Assembly (NCBI GenBank): GCA_946886325.1
Contig: CAMPIK010000065.1
Span: 1 to 9,493, forward strand
DNA: 9,493 bases
Source of the DNA: an uncultured Shinella sp.
GTDB lineage: Bacteria > Pseudomonadota > Alphaproteobacteria > Rhizobiales > Rhizobiaceae
Direction: 5' to 3'
The first letter of the stretch is position 1. Each line of letters begins with the position of its first letter. Shown here in pieces: positions 1 through 6,980 of the stretch. The notes under the pieces were generated by a model. It saw only the letters and a program-made list of their open reading frames with translations. It made no database searches and had not been told where the DNA came from. The translations under genes were made by a program, and so were the position numbers.

Positions 1-768
1 GAAGACGCGTTCGATGAAGGCGACGGGCAGGAAGGCGAAGATATTGCCGGGCGCGACCGTTCCCGCCGACCGCGCCTGGCGCAGATGATCGCGCCCGAAG
101 CCGACGAAGGCGGAAATGGCGTTGGCGACGGCCGGCCGATTCGTGCCGAGCAGGAACTCCCGTGCATCGAGACCGGTTGCCGCCAGCAGGTCGGCCGGCA
201 GGTAGACCTGCCCTCTGCGGCGATGGACCTCCAGCAGCAGCAGCGACCCGGCGACTGTCTGCGCGACCCCCGAATGACCGGCGATCGTGGCGGAGCCGGC
301 GGCATTCTCCGCATCAAGGATAAGGCTCGCCATCTGGATTAGCGCCGAGGCCGTCTCGCCCGCATAGCCCTCGAAGGCCGTCCGGCTTTCCATCGGATCG
401 TCATAGAGGTCGAAGATCCGCGCCTCGATCAGCGCGACGAGGCTCGACACGGGCAGGCGATGATCGGCGACGGTGCGCAGCAAGGCCCGTGCGAGCGGAT
501 TGGCGGACGCATCGCCATCGGCCCCGCCCTCCAGCAGGTCGCGCCACCACTGCATGCGGATTTCGCCGGGGAGCGGTTCGTGCACGAGGTCGCGAATGCG
601 CGCGATCTCGGCGTTGAACGCGTAGAGAGCCGAGAGCGGGCCGCGTTTGTCGGCCGGCGTCAGCAGGCAGGCGAGATAGCGGTCGCGATCCGTCTCGCGC
701 AGCACGGCAAGACAATGGGCGTGGTCCGCCGCAAGCGTTGCATTCTCCACGGATCCGGCCCCCGCCAT
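1..768 (-). CDS. Phytoene/squalene synthase-family protein, NDUFAF6-like (3' end beyond window)
   Basis: The frame is open from an ATG at 768 to the left edge, giving 256 residues. Family members run to roughly 280–290, so the C-terminus is missing. The fold family is recognised from the ALYAFNAEIARIRD block (residues 47–60), MQWWRDLLEG (72–81), FDLYDDP (119–125) and RRGQVYLPADLL (184–195). Catalytic synthases of this family carry two Asp-rich DxxxD motifs. Here the first is replaced by AEIARIRD, and the second region is shortened to LLLLEVHRRRGQVYLP with no Asp pair. The protein is therefore probably not a prenyl synthase. It resembles the non-catalytic branch that includes the mitochondrial complex I assembly factor NDUFAF6. 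The start lies 3 nt after the stop of the Mth938-domain gene, so it is probably co-transcribed from the secDF operon. A GTG at 750 is an alternative start. The family call is strong; the complex I role is inference. Confidence 0.85.
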   Translation of the reverse strand, partial: MAGAGSVENATLAADHAHCLAVLRETDRDRYLACLLTPADKRGPLSALYAFNAEIARIRDLVHEPLPGEIRMQWWRDLLEGGADGDASANPLARALLRTVADHRLPVSSLVALIEARIFDLYDDPMESRTAFEGYAGETASALIQMASLILDAENAAGSATIAGHSGVAQTVAGSLLLLEVHRRRGQVYLPADLLAATGLDAREFLLGTNRPAVANAISAFVGFGRDHLRQARSAGTVAPGNIFAFLPVAFIERVF

Positions 769-771
769 CGC

Positions 772-1158
772 TCAGACGGCAATCAGCGCTGCGGCGACCG
801 CACGCGATTCGGCAAGCATGACATTGTAGGTCCGAACGGCCGCACCCGTGCTCATCGGATCGGAGCCGATGCCGTGTTCGCGGAAGACGGCGCGCAGCGC
901 CGCAGGCAGCGGGCGGATGTCGCTTCCGGTGCCGACGAGCAGGACCTCGATCTCGCGCGCATCCTCCAGCACCCGGCGAAAATCCTCTTCCGACATGTCA
1001 AACGCATCGACCTTGTCCCAGCCGTAGATGCCGGAGGGAAGGCAGAGCACCGAGCCGCGATGCGACATGTCGGCAAAGCGGAAACCGCCATTGCCATAGG
1101 CATCGATCGGCGCGCGGCCCGGAAAATGGGCCTCGCGGATTTCGATGCCTCTAGGCAC
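772..1158 (-). CDS. Mth938-domain (DUF498) protein, NDUFAF3-like
   Basis: This encodes a 128-residue protein with the whole Mth938/DUF498 domain: an IEIREAHFPGRAPIDAYG N-terminus, a GGFRFADMSHRGS strand, the LPSGIYGWD block and the VLLVGTGSD core near residues 78–86. No signal peptide or membrane segment is visible. The family includes mitochondrial NDUFAF3, a complex I assembly factor; the biochemical activity of the bacterial members is not established. I chose the GTG at 1158, which overlaps the secDF stop codon by 8 nt and gives the usual family length starting MPRGIEI. The open frame continues upstream to 1299, but those residues are Ser/Arg-rich low-complexity sequence lying inside secDF and are an out-of-frame artefact. 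No strong ribosome-binding site precedes the GTG, so translational coupling to secDF is likely. Confidence 0.9.
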   Translation of the reverse strand: MPRGIEIREAHFPGRAPIDAYGNGGFRFADMSHRGSVLCLPSGIYGWDKVDAFDMSEEDFRRVLEDAREIEVLLVGTGSDIRPLPAALRAVFREHGIGSDPMSTGAAVRTYNVMLAESRAVAAALIAV

Positions 1159-3721
1159 GCGCGTCGACCGCCGTCGATGCCTTGGCCGTTTCGCCGCTTT
1201 CGCCCTCGATATCCGCGCGGAAATTCTCCGGACGCAGCTTGAAGAGGATGAGGATCGGGCCGGCGATGTAGATCGACGAGAACGTGCCGATCGCGACACC
1301 GAACAGCATGGCGAAGGTGAAGGACCGGATGACCTCGCCGCCGAAGATATAGAGCGAGGCGAGCGCCAGCATCGTCGTCACCGACGTCAGGATGGTGCGC
1401 GACAGCGTCTGGTTGATCGAGGTGTCGATCAGGATCGGCAGCGGCATCTTCTTGTAACGCCTGAGGTTTTCGCGGATTCGGTCGTAGACCACAACCGTAT
1501 CGTTCAGCGAATAGCCGACGATCGTCAGCACCGCCGCGATGCTCGACAGGTTGAATTCGATCCCCGTCAGCACGAAGATGCCGATGGTCAGGAGCACGTC
1601 GTGCAGCGTCGCGAGGATGGCGCCGATGGCGAACTGCCACTCGAAGCGGAACCAGATGTAGATGAGGATCGCCACAAGCGAGGTCAGAACGCCGATCGTC
1701 GCCGCCCAGGTCAGTTCCCCGGAAACGGCCGGACCGACCACCTCGACGCGGCGGAAGTCGTAGTCGTTCTCGAGCTCGCCGCGGATCAGCGTGATGATCG
1801 ACTGCTCGGCATTCTCGCCGGCCTCCTGCGACGGCACGCGGACCAGCACGTCTTCGGGCGAGCCGAATTCCTGCGCCTGCACTTCGCCGAGGTTCAGCCC
1901 GGTCAGCCGTGTCCGGATGTCGGAAATGTCCGCAGTGCCCTCCTTCGCCTTCAGTTCGATGATCGAACCGCCCTTGAAGTCGATGCCGAGGTTCATGCCG
2001 ATGGTGCCGAAGAGCACCATCGCGCCGATCGAGAGCACGGCCGTGATGGCGAAGATGAAATTGCGGATCGCCATGAAGCGGATATTGGTGCCGTCGAACA
2101 TGCCGGTGCGCACGCCCTTCGGCAGCGCCTTGGGACGACGACGGCGGATCCATTCCGCAACCAGCCAGCGCGTTATCGTGAAGGCCGTGAAGACGGTCGT
2201 CACGATACCGACGGCGAGCGTCACGGCGAAGCCGCGCACCGGGCCGGAGCCGAGATAGAAGAGGATGACGGCGGCGATCAGCGTCGTCAGGTTGGCGTCG
2301 ACGATCGTCGCAAAGGCGCGGGAAAAGCCGGTGTCGACCGCCTGCACCAGCGGACGGCCGTTGCGGAGTTCCTCGCGGATGCGCTCGTAGATCAGCACGT
2401 TCGAATCGACGGCCATGCCGATGGTCAGCACGATGCCGGCGATGCCGGGAAGCGTCAGCGTCGATCCCAGCATGGAGAGAACCGCGATGATCATCGTCAC
2501 GTTGAAGATCAGCGCGACATTGGCGATCACGCCGAACAGCCCGTAGAAGGCCAGCATGAAGGCGACGACGGCGACCGCGCCGATGATCGCGGCGATGACG
2601 CCGGCGCGGATCGAGTCGGCGCCGAGGCCCGGACCGACCGTGCGTTCCTCGACGACGGTGAGCGTCGCCGGAAGCGCGCCGGCGCGCAGCAGGACCGCGA
2701 GGTCATTGGCGCCCTCGACGCTGAAGCCGCCGGAGATCTGGCCCGACCCGCCGAGGATCGGCTCGCGGATGACAGGCGCCGAAATGACCTGCTCATCGAG
2801 AATGATGGCGAAGGGCACGCCGACATTCTGCTGCGTCGCCTGGGCGAAACGCTGCGAGCCCTTGGAATCGAAGCGGAAGGTGACGACGGGTTCGTTGGTC
2901 TGCTGGTTGAAGCTCGGCTGCGCATCGACGAGGTTCTCGCCGGAAACCAGCGCCCGCTTCTCGATCAGGTAGGGGATCGGCGGATCGTCGTTGGAATAGA
3001 GCACCTCGGAGGTCGCCGGCGGACGGCCGTTGACGGCCTCCTGCACGGGCATCGAGGTATCGACCATGTGGAAGGAGAGTTTTGCCGTCTGGTTCAGCAG
3101 GCTTTTCAGCCGTTCCGGATCGTTGAGACCCGGCACCTGCACGATGATGCGGTCGGCGCCCTGGCGCTGGATGACCGGCTCGGTCGTGCCGAGTTCATCG
3201 ACGCGCCGCCGCACGACCTCGATCGACTGGGTCAGCGCCGAGGAGACCCGGTAGGTGATGCCTTCGTCGGTCAGCGCAATGCGAAACAGGCCGTCGTCGC
3301 CTTCGTCGAGCGTCGCTTCGGTGATCGTGCCGCCGGTGATGCCGCCGAGGCTGACCGGCTCCAGGATCGGCTGAAGGGCCGTCCGGGCCGCCTCGATCTG
3401 GGCCGCATCGGTGATGCGGACCTGCGCGCTCTGCCCGGTTCCGCTCAATCCGGTATAGCGCACGCCGGCCGTGCGGAGATAGTTGCGCACATCGTCCAGC
3501 GTCGTCTGAAGCCGTTCCTTGACGATGTCGTCACGCTCGAGCTTGAGCATGATGTGGGAGCCGCCCTGGAGATCGAGGCCGAGCGTCACCTTCTTGGCGG
3601 GAAGCCAGCCGGGGAAGGACGCGAGTTCCTCGTCGCTGAAGGCGTTCGGCAGCGCCACCAGCACACTGACGGCCACGACGAGCCAGATCAGGATTGTCTT
3701 CCAGCGCGAAAAATACAGCAT
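1151..3721 (-). CDS. secDF: Protein translocase subunit SecDF (fused SecD–SecF)
   Basis: This 856-residue inner-membrane protein uses the proton-motive force to help complete Sec-dependent export. The SecD half has an N-terminal membrane helix (about 7–27), the GLDLQGG motif (48–54), a large periplasmic region with a second part near 300–355, and a membrane block from about 370 to 520. That block holds GMAVDSNVLIYERIREE (435–451); D439 corresponds to the functional Asp519 of E. coli SecD. The SecF half begins near 546, with a membrane helix, GIDFKGG (579–585) and a membrane block from about 672 holding GYSLNDTVVVYDRIREN (736–752), with D741 in the position of SecF Asp213. The linker around 525–542 is Arg/Lys/Pro-rich (RRRRPKALPKG) and joins the two halves in the cytoplasm. 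Fusion is common in alphaproteobacteria. The gene follows yajC by 79 nt and overlaps the Mth938-domain start. Confidence 0.98.
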   Translation of the reverse strand: MLYFSRWKTILIWLVVAVSVLVALPNAFSDEELASFPGWLPAKKVTLGLDLQGGSHIMLKLERDDIVKERLQTTLDDVRNYLRTAGVRYTGLSGTGQSAQVRITDAAQIEAARTALQPILEPVSLGGITGGTITEATLDEGDDGLFRIALTDEGITYRVSSALTQSIEVVRRRVDELGTTEPVIQRQGADRIIVQVPGLNDPERLKSLLNQTAKLSFHMVDTSMPVQEAVNGRPPATSEVLYSNDDPPIPYLIEKRALVSGENLVDAQPSFNQQTNEPVVTFRFDSKGSQRFAQATQQNVGVPFAIILDEQVISAPVIREPILGGSGQISGGFSVEGANDLAVLLRAGALPATLTVVEERTVGPGLGADSIRAGVIAAIIGAVAVVAFMLAFYGLFGVIANVALIFNVTMIIAVLSMLGSTLTLPGIAGIVLTIGMAVDSNVLIYERIREELRNGRPLVQAVDTGFSRAFATIVDANLTTLIAAVILFYLGSGPVRGFAVTLAVGIVTTVFTAFTITRWLVAEWIRRRRPKALPKGVRTGMFDGTNIRFMAIRNFIFAITAVLSIGAMVLFGTIGMNLGIDFKGGSIIELKAKEGTADISDIRTRLTGLNLGEVQAQEFGSPEDVLVRVPSQEAGENAEQSIITLIRGELENDYDFRRVEVVGPAVSGELTWAATIGVLTSLVAILIYIWFRFEWQFAIGAILATLHDVLLTIGIFVLTGIEFNLSSIAAVLTIVGYSLNDTVVVYDRIRENLRRYKKMPLPILIDTSINQTLSRTILTSVTTMLALASLYIFGGEVIRSFTFAMLFGVAIGTFSSIYIAGPILILFKLRPENFRADIEGESGETAKASTAVDARA

Positions 3722-3746
3722 GCAGCTCTCGGATGTTCGAGTTTCA

Positions 3747-3771
3747 GGCGCCGCATCCGGATGGCGGCGCC
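3747..3771 (-). promoter_or_regulatory. Strong hairpin in yajC–secDF spacer
   Basis: A perfect 8-bp GC-only stem (GGCGCCGC/GCGGCGCC) encloses a 9-nt loop and lies 25 nt before the secDF start codon. In the minus-strand transcript it is not followed by a run of U, so it is not a textbook terminator. It could set the yajC:secDF ratio by partial termination, mark a processing or stability site, or limit ribosome access to secDF. The hairpin is seen directly; its function is inference. Confidence 0.45.
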
Positions 3772-3800
3772 CGCATCGGCCTCAAAAGACGGCCGTCGGA

Positions 3801-4136
3801 TTATTCCTTGACGGGTTCGCCCTTGACGCGGACTTCGGAAACGCCGCTGCGCACGACGCGCACCTTCATGCCCTCGGCAATTTCGACTTCCAGTTCGGTG
3901 TCGTCGACGACCTTCGTCACTTTACCGACAATGCCGCCGCCCGTCACGACCTGATCGCCGCGGCGGATGTTCTTCAGGAGCTCCTCGCGGCGCTTCATCG
4001 CGGTGCGCTGCGGGCGGATGATCAGGAAGTACATCACCACGAAGATCAGCAGGAAGGGCAGGACCGACATCAGAATGTCGGCGCCGCCAGCCGTGCCGCC
4101 GGGTGCCGTCTGGGCGAAAGCCTCGGTAATGAACAT
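3801..4136 (-). CDS. yajC: Sec translocon accessory protein YajC
   Basis: This encodes 111 residues, the usual YajC size. The short N-terminus MFITEAFAQ is typical of alphaproteobacterial YajC. A single membrane helix follows at about 22–40 (ILMSVLPFLLIFVVMYFLII), then the family hallmark RPQRTAMKRREELLKNIRRGDQ in residues 41–62 and the VVTGGGIVGKV block (63–73). The protein sits in the inner membrane and associates with SecDF; its loss is tolerated in many bacteria. I chose the ATG at 4136 because GAGGAG (4143–4148) lies 6 nt upstream. The open frame extends to 4346, but that part lies before the ribosome-binding site and crosses the promoter. secDF follows after 79 nt, so the two are probably one operon. 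Confidence 0.96.
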   Translation of the reverse strand: MFITEAFAQTAPGGTAGGADILMSVLPFLLIFVVMYFLIIRPQRTAMKRREELLKNIRRGDQVVTGGGIVGKVTKVVDDTELEVEIAEGMKVRVVRSGVSEVRVKGEPVKE

Positions 4137-4163
4137 GGGATACTCCTCGATAGCAGGGATTTC

Positions 4164-4180
4164 GGAGGCGAACCGCCCCC
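4164..4180 (-). promoter_or_regulatory. Leader hairpin of yajC mRNA
   Basis: In the minus-strand transcript GGGGGCG and CGCCUCC pair over 7 bp (one G–U) around a three-base GUU loop. The hairpin lies between the predicted promoter −10 box and the ribosome-binding site, close to the expected 5' end of the mRNA. Such a structure may protect the transcript. Its role is inference. Confidence 0.3.
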
Positions 4181-4195
4181 ATTTCGGTTGGCGCG

Positions 4196-4223
4196 AATAT
4201 AGGCAAGACGAACCTGAATGCAA
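4196..4223 (-). promoter_or_regulatory. Sigma-70-like promoter for yajC–secDF operon
   Basis: On the minus strand TTGCAT (4218–4223) and TATATT (4196–4201) are separated by 16 bp, close to the −35/−10 consensus. Transcription would start near 4189, giving a leader of about 50 nt before the yajC ATG. It is the best promoter match in the 191-nt divergent region. I see no equally good promoter facing the DUF815 gene on the plus strand. Confidence 0.55.
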
Positions 4224-4327
4224 CACAGGCATTCCCGCGCACACCGGTTTTTCCGGCCCTTGCGGCTTTTCGCCTGCTGGCGGGCGTGCTACCGCCCCTT
4301 CGGAGACAAGGTGACGAGGAGCGTGAC

Positions 4328-5197
4328 GTGAAGGACAAGCAGGCAAAGAAGCTCTATGCCGAGATCGAAAAGCTGCGCGCGGCCGTCGAGCGGCTTGCCG
4401 GTCCGGCGCCGGCGGTCAACGACTGGGCGGCGGCCGACTGCTTCGTCTGGGCGCCGGCGCGCCAGCATTTGCAGCCGGTCGCCCGGCCGAACCGGGTGGA
4501 CATCGAACTGATCCGCGGCGTCGATCATGTGCGCGACATCCTCGTCGACAACACGCTGCGTTTCGCCAGGGGCCTGCCCGCCAACAACGTGCTTCTGTGG
4601 GGCGCGCGCGGCATGGGCAAGTCGTCGCTCGTCAAGTCGGTGCACGCGCTGGCCGCCCGCGAAACAGGAACCGGCCTCAAGCTCGTGGAGGTCCACCGCG
4701 AGGACATCGCGACGCTTCCGATGCTGATGGAAATCCTGACGGCCGGGCCGTCGCCGGTTATCCTTTTCTGCGACGACCTTTCCTTCGACCACGACGATAC
4801 GTCCTACAAGTCGCTGAAGGCCGCGCTCGACGGCGGCATCGAGGGGCGGCCGGACAATGTCATCCTCTACGCGACCTCGAACCGCAGGCATCTCTTGCCG
4901 CGCGACATGATGGAGAACGAACAGTCGACGGCGATCAATCCGTCGGAAGCGGTGGAGGAGAAGGTCTCGCTGTCGGACCGCTTCGGCCTCTGGCTCGGCT
5001 TCTACAAGTGCAGCCAGACCGACTATCTCGAGATGATCGACAGCTATGCGGCTCACTTCGCGCTCGAGAAGGACAGGGCGGACCTGCATGCCGAGGCGCT
5101 CGAATGGGCGACGACCCGCGGGTCGCGGTCCGGCCGCGTCGCCTGGCAGTTCATCCAGGATCTCGCCGGACGCCTCGGCAAGCCGCTCGTCAAATGA
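4328..5197 (+). CDS. DUF815 family AAA-type ATPase
   Basis: This encodes 289 residues of the DUF815 (PF05673) P-loop ATPase family. The N-terminus begins with a short charged helical stretch, KDKQAKKLYAEIEKL. The nucleotide site is intact: Walker A GARGMGKSS (92–100, Lys98), Walker B VILFCDD (144–150), a sensor-1-like YATSN (181–185), an LSDRFG arginine-finger-like motif (215–220) and SGRVAWQF (268–275) in a sensor-2 position. No signal or membrane segment is visible, so it is probably cytoplasmic. The substrate and role of this widespread family are unknown to me. The GTG start at 4328 is supported by GAGGAG (4316–4321) with 6-nt spacing. An ATG at 4286 would lie upstream of that ribosome-binding site and is less likely. 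It is the only plus-strand gene here, divergent from yajC and convergent with nlpD. Confidence 0.93.
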   Translation: MKDKQAKKLYAEIEKLRAAVERLAGPAPAVNDWAAADCFVWAPARQHLQPVARPNRVDIELIRGVDHVRDILVDNTLRFARGLPANNVLLWGARGMGKSSLVKSVHALAARETGTGLKLVEVHREDIATLPMLMEILTAGPSPVILFCDDLSFDHDDTSYKSLKAALDGGIEGRPDNVILYATSNRRHLLPRDMMENEQSTAINPSEAVEEKVSLSDRFGLWLGFYKCSQTDYLEMIDSYAAHFALEKDRADLHAEALEWATTRGSRSGRVAWQFIQDLAGRLGKPLVK

Positions 5198-5201
5198 CGA
5201 A

Positions 5202-5220
5202 GGCCCGGACAAGCCGGGCC
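5202..5220. terminator. GC-rich hairpin between convergent DUF815 and nlpD genes
   Basis: A perfect 7-bp stem, GGCCCGG/CCGGGCC, with a 5-nt loop starts 4 nt after the DUF815 stop codon. It also lies downstream of the nlpD stop on the other strand. The following sequence is only moderately T-rich (TTCGTCATTT when read on the minus strand, less on the plus). It may act as a bidirectional terminator; the shape and position support this, and the weak U-tract counts against it. Confidence 0.55.
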
Positions 5221-5248
5221 AATCGTTCAATGTCGCGAAGCCTCGCCG

Positions 5249-6817
5249 CTATTCGAGGAAGGTCAACGGGTCGACCGGCGTCGCATTCTTGCGAACCTCG
5301 AAATGCACCTTCGGGCGGGACGTGTTGCCGCTCATGCCGGAGGAGGCAAGTGTCTGGCCGCGCTGCACCTTCTGGCCGCGCTGGACGTTGAGGTCGCCGG
5401 CATGGCCGTAGACGGTGACGGTGCCGTCGTCGTGGCGCACGAGCACGGCGTTGCCGAGTTCCTTCAGGCTGCTGCCGGAATAGATCACGACGCCGTTTTC
5501 CGCGGCCTTGATCGGCGTGCCTTCCGGCACGGAGATGTCGATGCCGTCGTTGCGGTTGCCGTCGACATTGGCGCCGTAGCCGGCGACGACCGCGCCACGA
5601 ACGGGCCAGCGATATTTGCCGATACCGGTCGATTCCGGCGCAGCTTCCGTGACATCAGACCCGGCTTCGGCCGTCGTGATCGAGGCGGTTTCGACGGACT
5701 TCCGCTTCTGGCCGATCTCGGCCTCGGCCTTCGCCTGCGTCTTCTTCGCATCCGGAACGGAGGCCGTGACGGTGTTGTCAGGCATCTCGCCGCCGGCGCC
5801 CGGCAGTTTCAGCTTCTGGCCGATGCGGATCGAGGCGGTGCTGAGGCCGTTTGCCTGCTTCAGCGCATCGACCGAAACGCCTGTTTTGTTCGCGATCTTC
5901 GTCAGCGTATCGCCCGGCTTGACCTCGTAAGTACCGCCCGAACCGATCTTCGCCTTGTCCTTGCCGGCGACCTTACCCGCAGCGTCCTCGGCAGCCTTGT
6001 CGCGGCCGGCCGCACTGCTCGGCAGGATGGCGACCTCGTGGTTGGTCTTGCGGTCGGGAACCGGGATCTTGCCATTGGTATCGATCGAAGAATCGACCGA
6101 CGCCCGCGCTGCACCGCCGGCGCTGAAGGTCGGGATGACGATCTTCTGGCCCGGCTGCGCATCGGCGGAACGCTTCAGGCCATTGGCCTTCAGGATTTCC
6201 TTTTCCGGGACGCCGAAGCGGTTGGAAAGCGTCTGCACCGTTTCGCCCTGCCGCAGCATGACGACCGGACCGTTTGCCGCCGACCAGCCGGCCTGCCGCG
6301 TCTGGACGGTCCCGGTGACGATGCCATCCGATCCCGTCGCGGTATCGTTCGAAAGCACGGCCTGCTCGGTCGTCGTCTGGCGCGCGCCGGGAAGCGGCTG
6401 CGACAGCGCTTCCTCGCGTTCGCGGTCCCTGTTCGGATCGACCAGCGCCTCGCGCTCGACGATGACGGGCGTCGAGGCCAGCCGCGTGCCGGAGCCGGTA
6501 TTGGTCGAGGTGTTGATCGGATCGCGGGAAATATCGTCCTGGCCGGGGAACGGCTGGTTCAGCGCCGTGTCGCGGCTTTCGTCCGCCGTGACCGGCACCA
6601 CCTGGCCTGCGCCGGCAACTTCGCCGCGCGGCACGGGATTGGAGCCGAAGAGCGTCCGCCGCGGTACCGAGTTCGTGGTGATATTGTCCGATGTCGAAAA
6701 GACACCGCCGAAGCGGCTGACGTCGGAACTGCAGCCGGTCGCCACGCTTGCAAGCAAGGCCGCCACGAAGAGACGGGTCGCTGTCTTCCCAAAACTCGGC
6801 GATACACTTTTACGCAT
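5249..6817 (-). CDS. nlpD: NlpD/DipM-like lipoprotein: two LysM domains plus degenerate LytM (M23) domain
   Basis: This encodes 522 residues. The N-terminus has a basic region, a hydrophobic stretch (about 16–27) and a cysteine at 29 in an ATGC context, a plausible though atypical lipobox, so it is probably an outer-membrane lipoprotein. A low-complexity linker (about 30–180) follows, then LysM 1 (about 185–229), LysM 2 (about 296–339), an Ala/Lys/Glu-rich linker and a C-terminal LytM domain (about 402–522). LysM domains bind peptidoglycan. In the LytM domain the zinc-site His of HxGxD is Asn423, and the first His of the HxH motif is Lys503; Asp427 and His505 remain. The loss of these residues, as in E. 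coli NlpD and EnvC, points to an activator of cell-wall amidases in cell separation, not a peptidase. The order surE–pcm–nlpD is as in enterobacteria. The start at 6817 gives a complete signal sequence, although its ribosome-binding site is weak. Confidence 0.9.
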   Translation of the reverse strand: MRKSVSPSFGKTATRLFVAALLASVATGCSSDVSRFGGVFSTSDNITTNSVPRRTLFGSNPVPRGEVAGAGQVVPVTADESRDTALNQPFPGQDDISRDPINTSTNTGSGTRLASTPVIVEREALVDPNRDREREEALSQPLPGARQTTTEQAVLSNDTATGSDGIVTGTVQTRQAGWSAANGPVVMLRQGETVQTLSNRFGVPEKEILKANGLKRSADAQPGQKIVIPTFSAGGAARASVDSSIDTNGKIPVPDRKTNHEVAILPSSAAGRDKAAEDAAGKVAGKDKAKIGSGGTYEVKPGDTLTKIANKTGVSVDALKQANGLSTASIRIGQKLKLPGAGGEMPDNTVTASVPDAKKTQAKAEAEIGQKRKSVETASITTAEAGSDVTEAAPESTGIGKYRWPVRGAVVAGYGANVDGNRNDGIDISVPEGTPIKAAENGVVIYSGSSLKELGNAVLVRHDDGTVTVYGHAGDLNVQRGQKVQRGQTLASSGMSGNTSRPKVHFEVRKNATPVDPLTFLE

Positions 6818-6853
6818 GTTACGCTACCCAATCGGTACACTACGGATGTGAAA

Positions 6854-6894
6854 CGATTAAAGCGCGTTAGAGTTACCGCCCGGTTAAAGCGCGC
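6854..6894. repeat. Tandem 14-bp direct repeats upstream of nlpD
   Basis: CGATTAAAGCGCGT (6854–6867) and CGGTTAAAGCGCGC (6881–6894) agree at 12 of 14 positions and start 27 bp apart. They lie 37–77 nt upstream of the nlpD start, where a promoter would be expected. On the minus strand the first copy contains TTTAAT, a 5/6 match to a −10 box. A paired operator for a regulator is possible; no regulator is identified. Confidence 0.4.
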
Positions 6895-6980
6895 GATTTT
6901 GCACGAGATTTCGGCATCAATCGCTAACCATGCATGGCTGCAGGGATCGGGCCGACAGGTTGCGACCGGCCGGGCGAAAC

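Noticed and set aside
852..2153. 433-codon minus-strand frame overlapping secDF and the Mth938-domain gene
   Set aside because: It reads both real genes out of frame, giving His/Arg-rich sequence without domain signal; it is not a fusion.
3785..3800. GACGGCCGTC palindrome followed by TTTT after yajC
   Set aside because: With no loop the effective stem is only 3–4 bp, too short for a terminator; operon continuation into secDF is expected.
1145..3811. 888-codon open frame on the plus strand opposite secDF
   Set aside because: It is an antisense shadow of a GC-rich gene: very rich in Arg, Asp, His and Gly, with no recognisable domain, lying exactly opposite a clear SecDF.
4286..4327. ATG start 14 codons upstream for the DUF815 gene
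   Set aside because: The added residues precede the strong GAGGAG site, which is correctly spaced for the GTG at 4328.
6924..6931. CTAACCAT, a 7/8 match to a CtrA half-site upstream of nlpD
   Set aside because: A single imperfect 8-mer is too weak to call as a site, unlike the full double box at 7715–7731.
6945..6978. GGCCGG/TCGGCC inverted repeat after the hypothetical gene
   Set aside because: Short stem with a G–U pair, a 10-nt loop and no T-tract; not enough to call a terminator.
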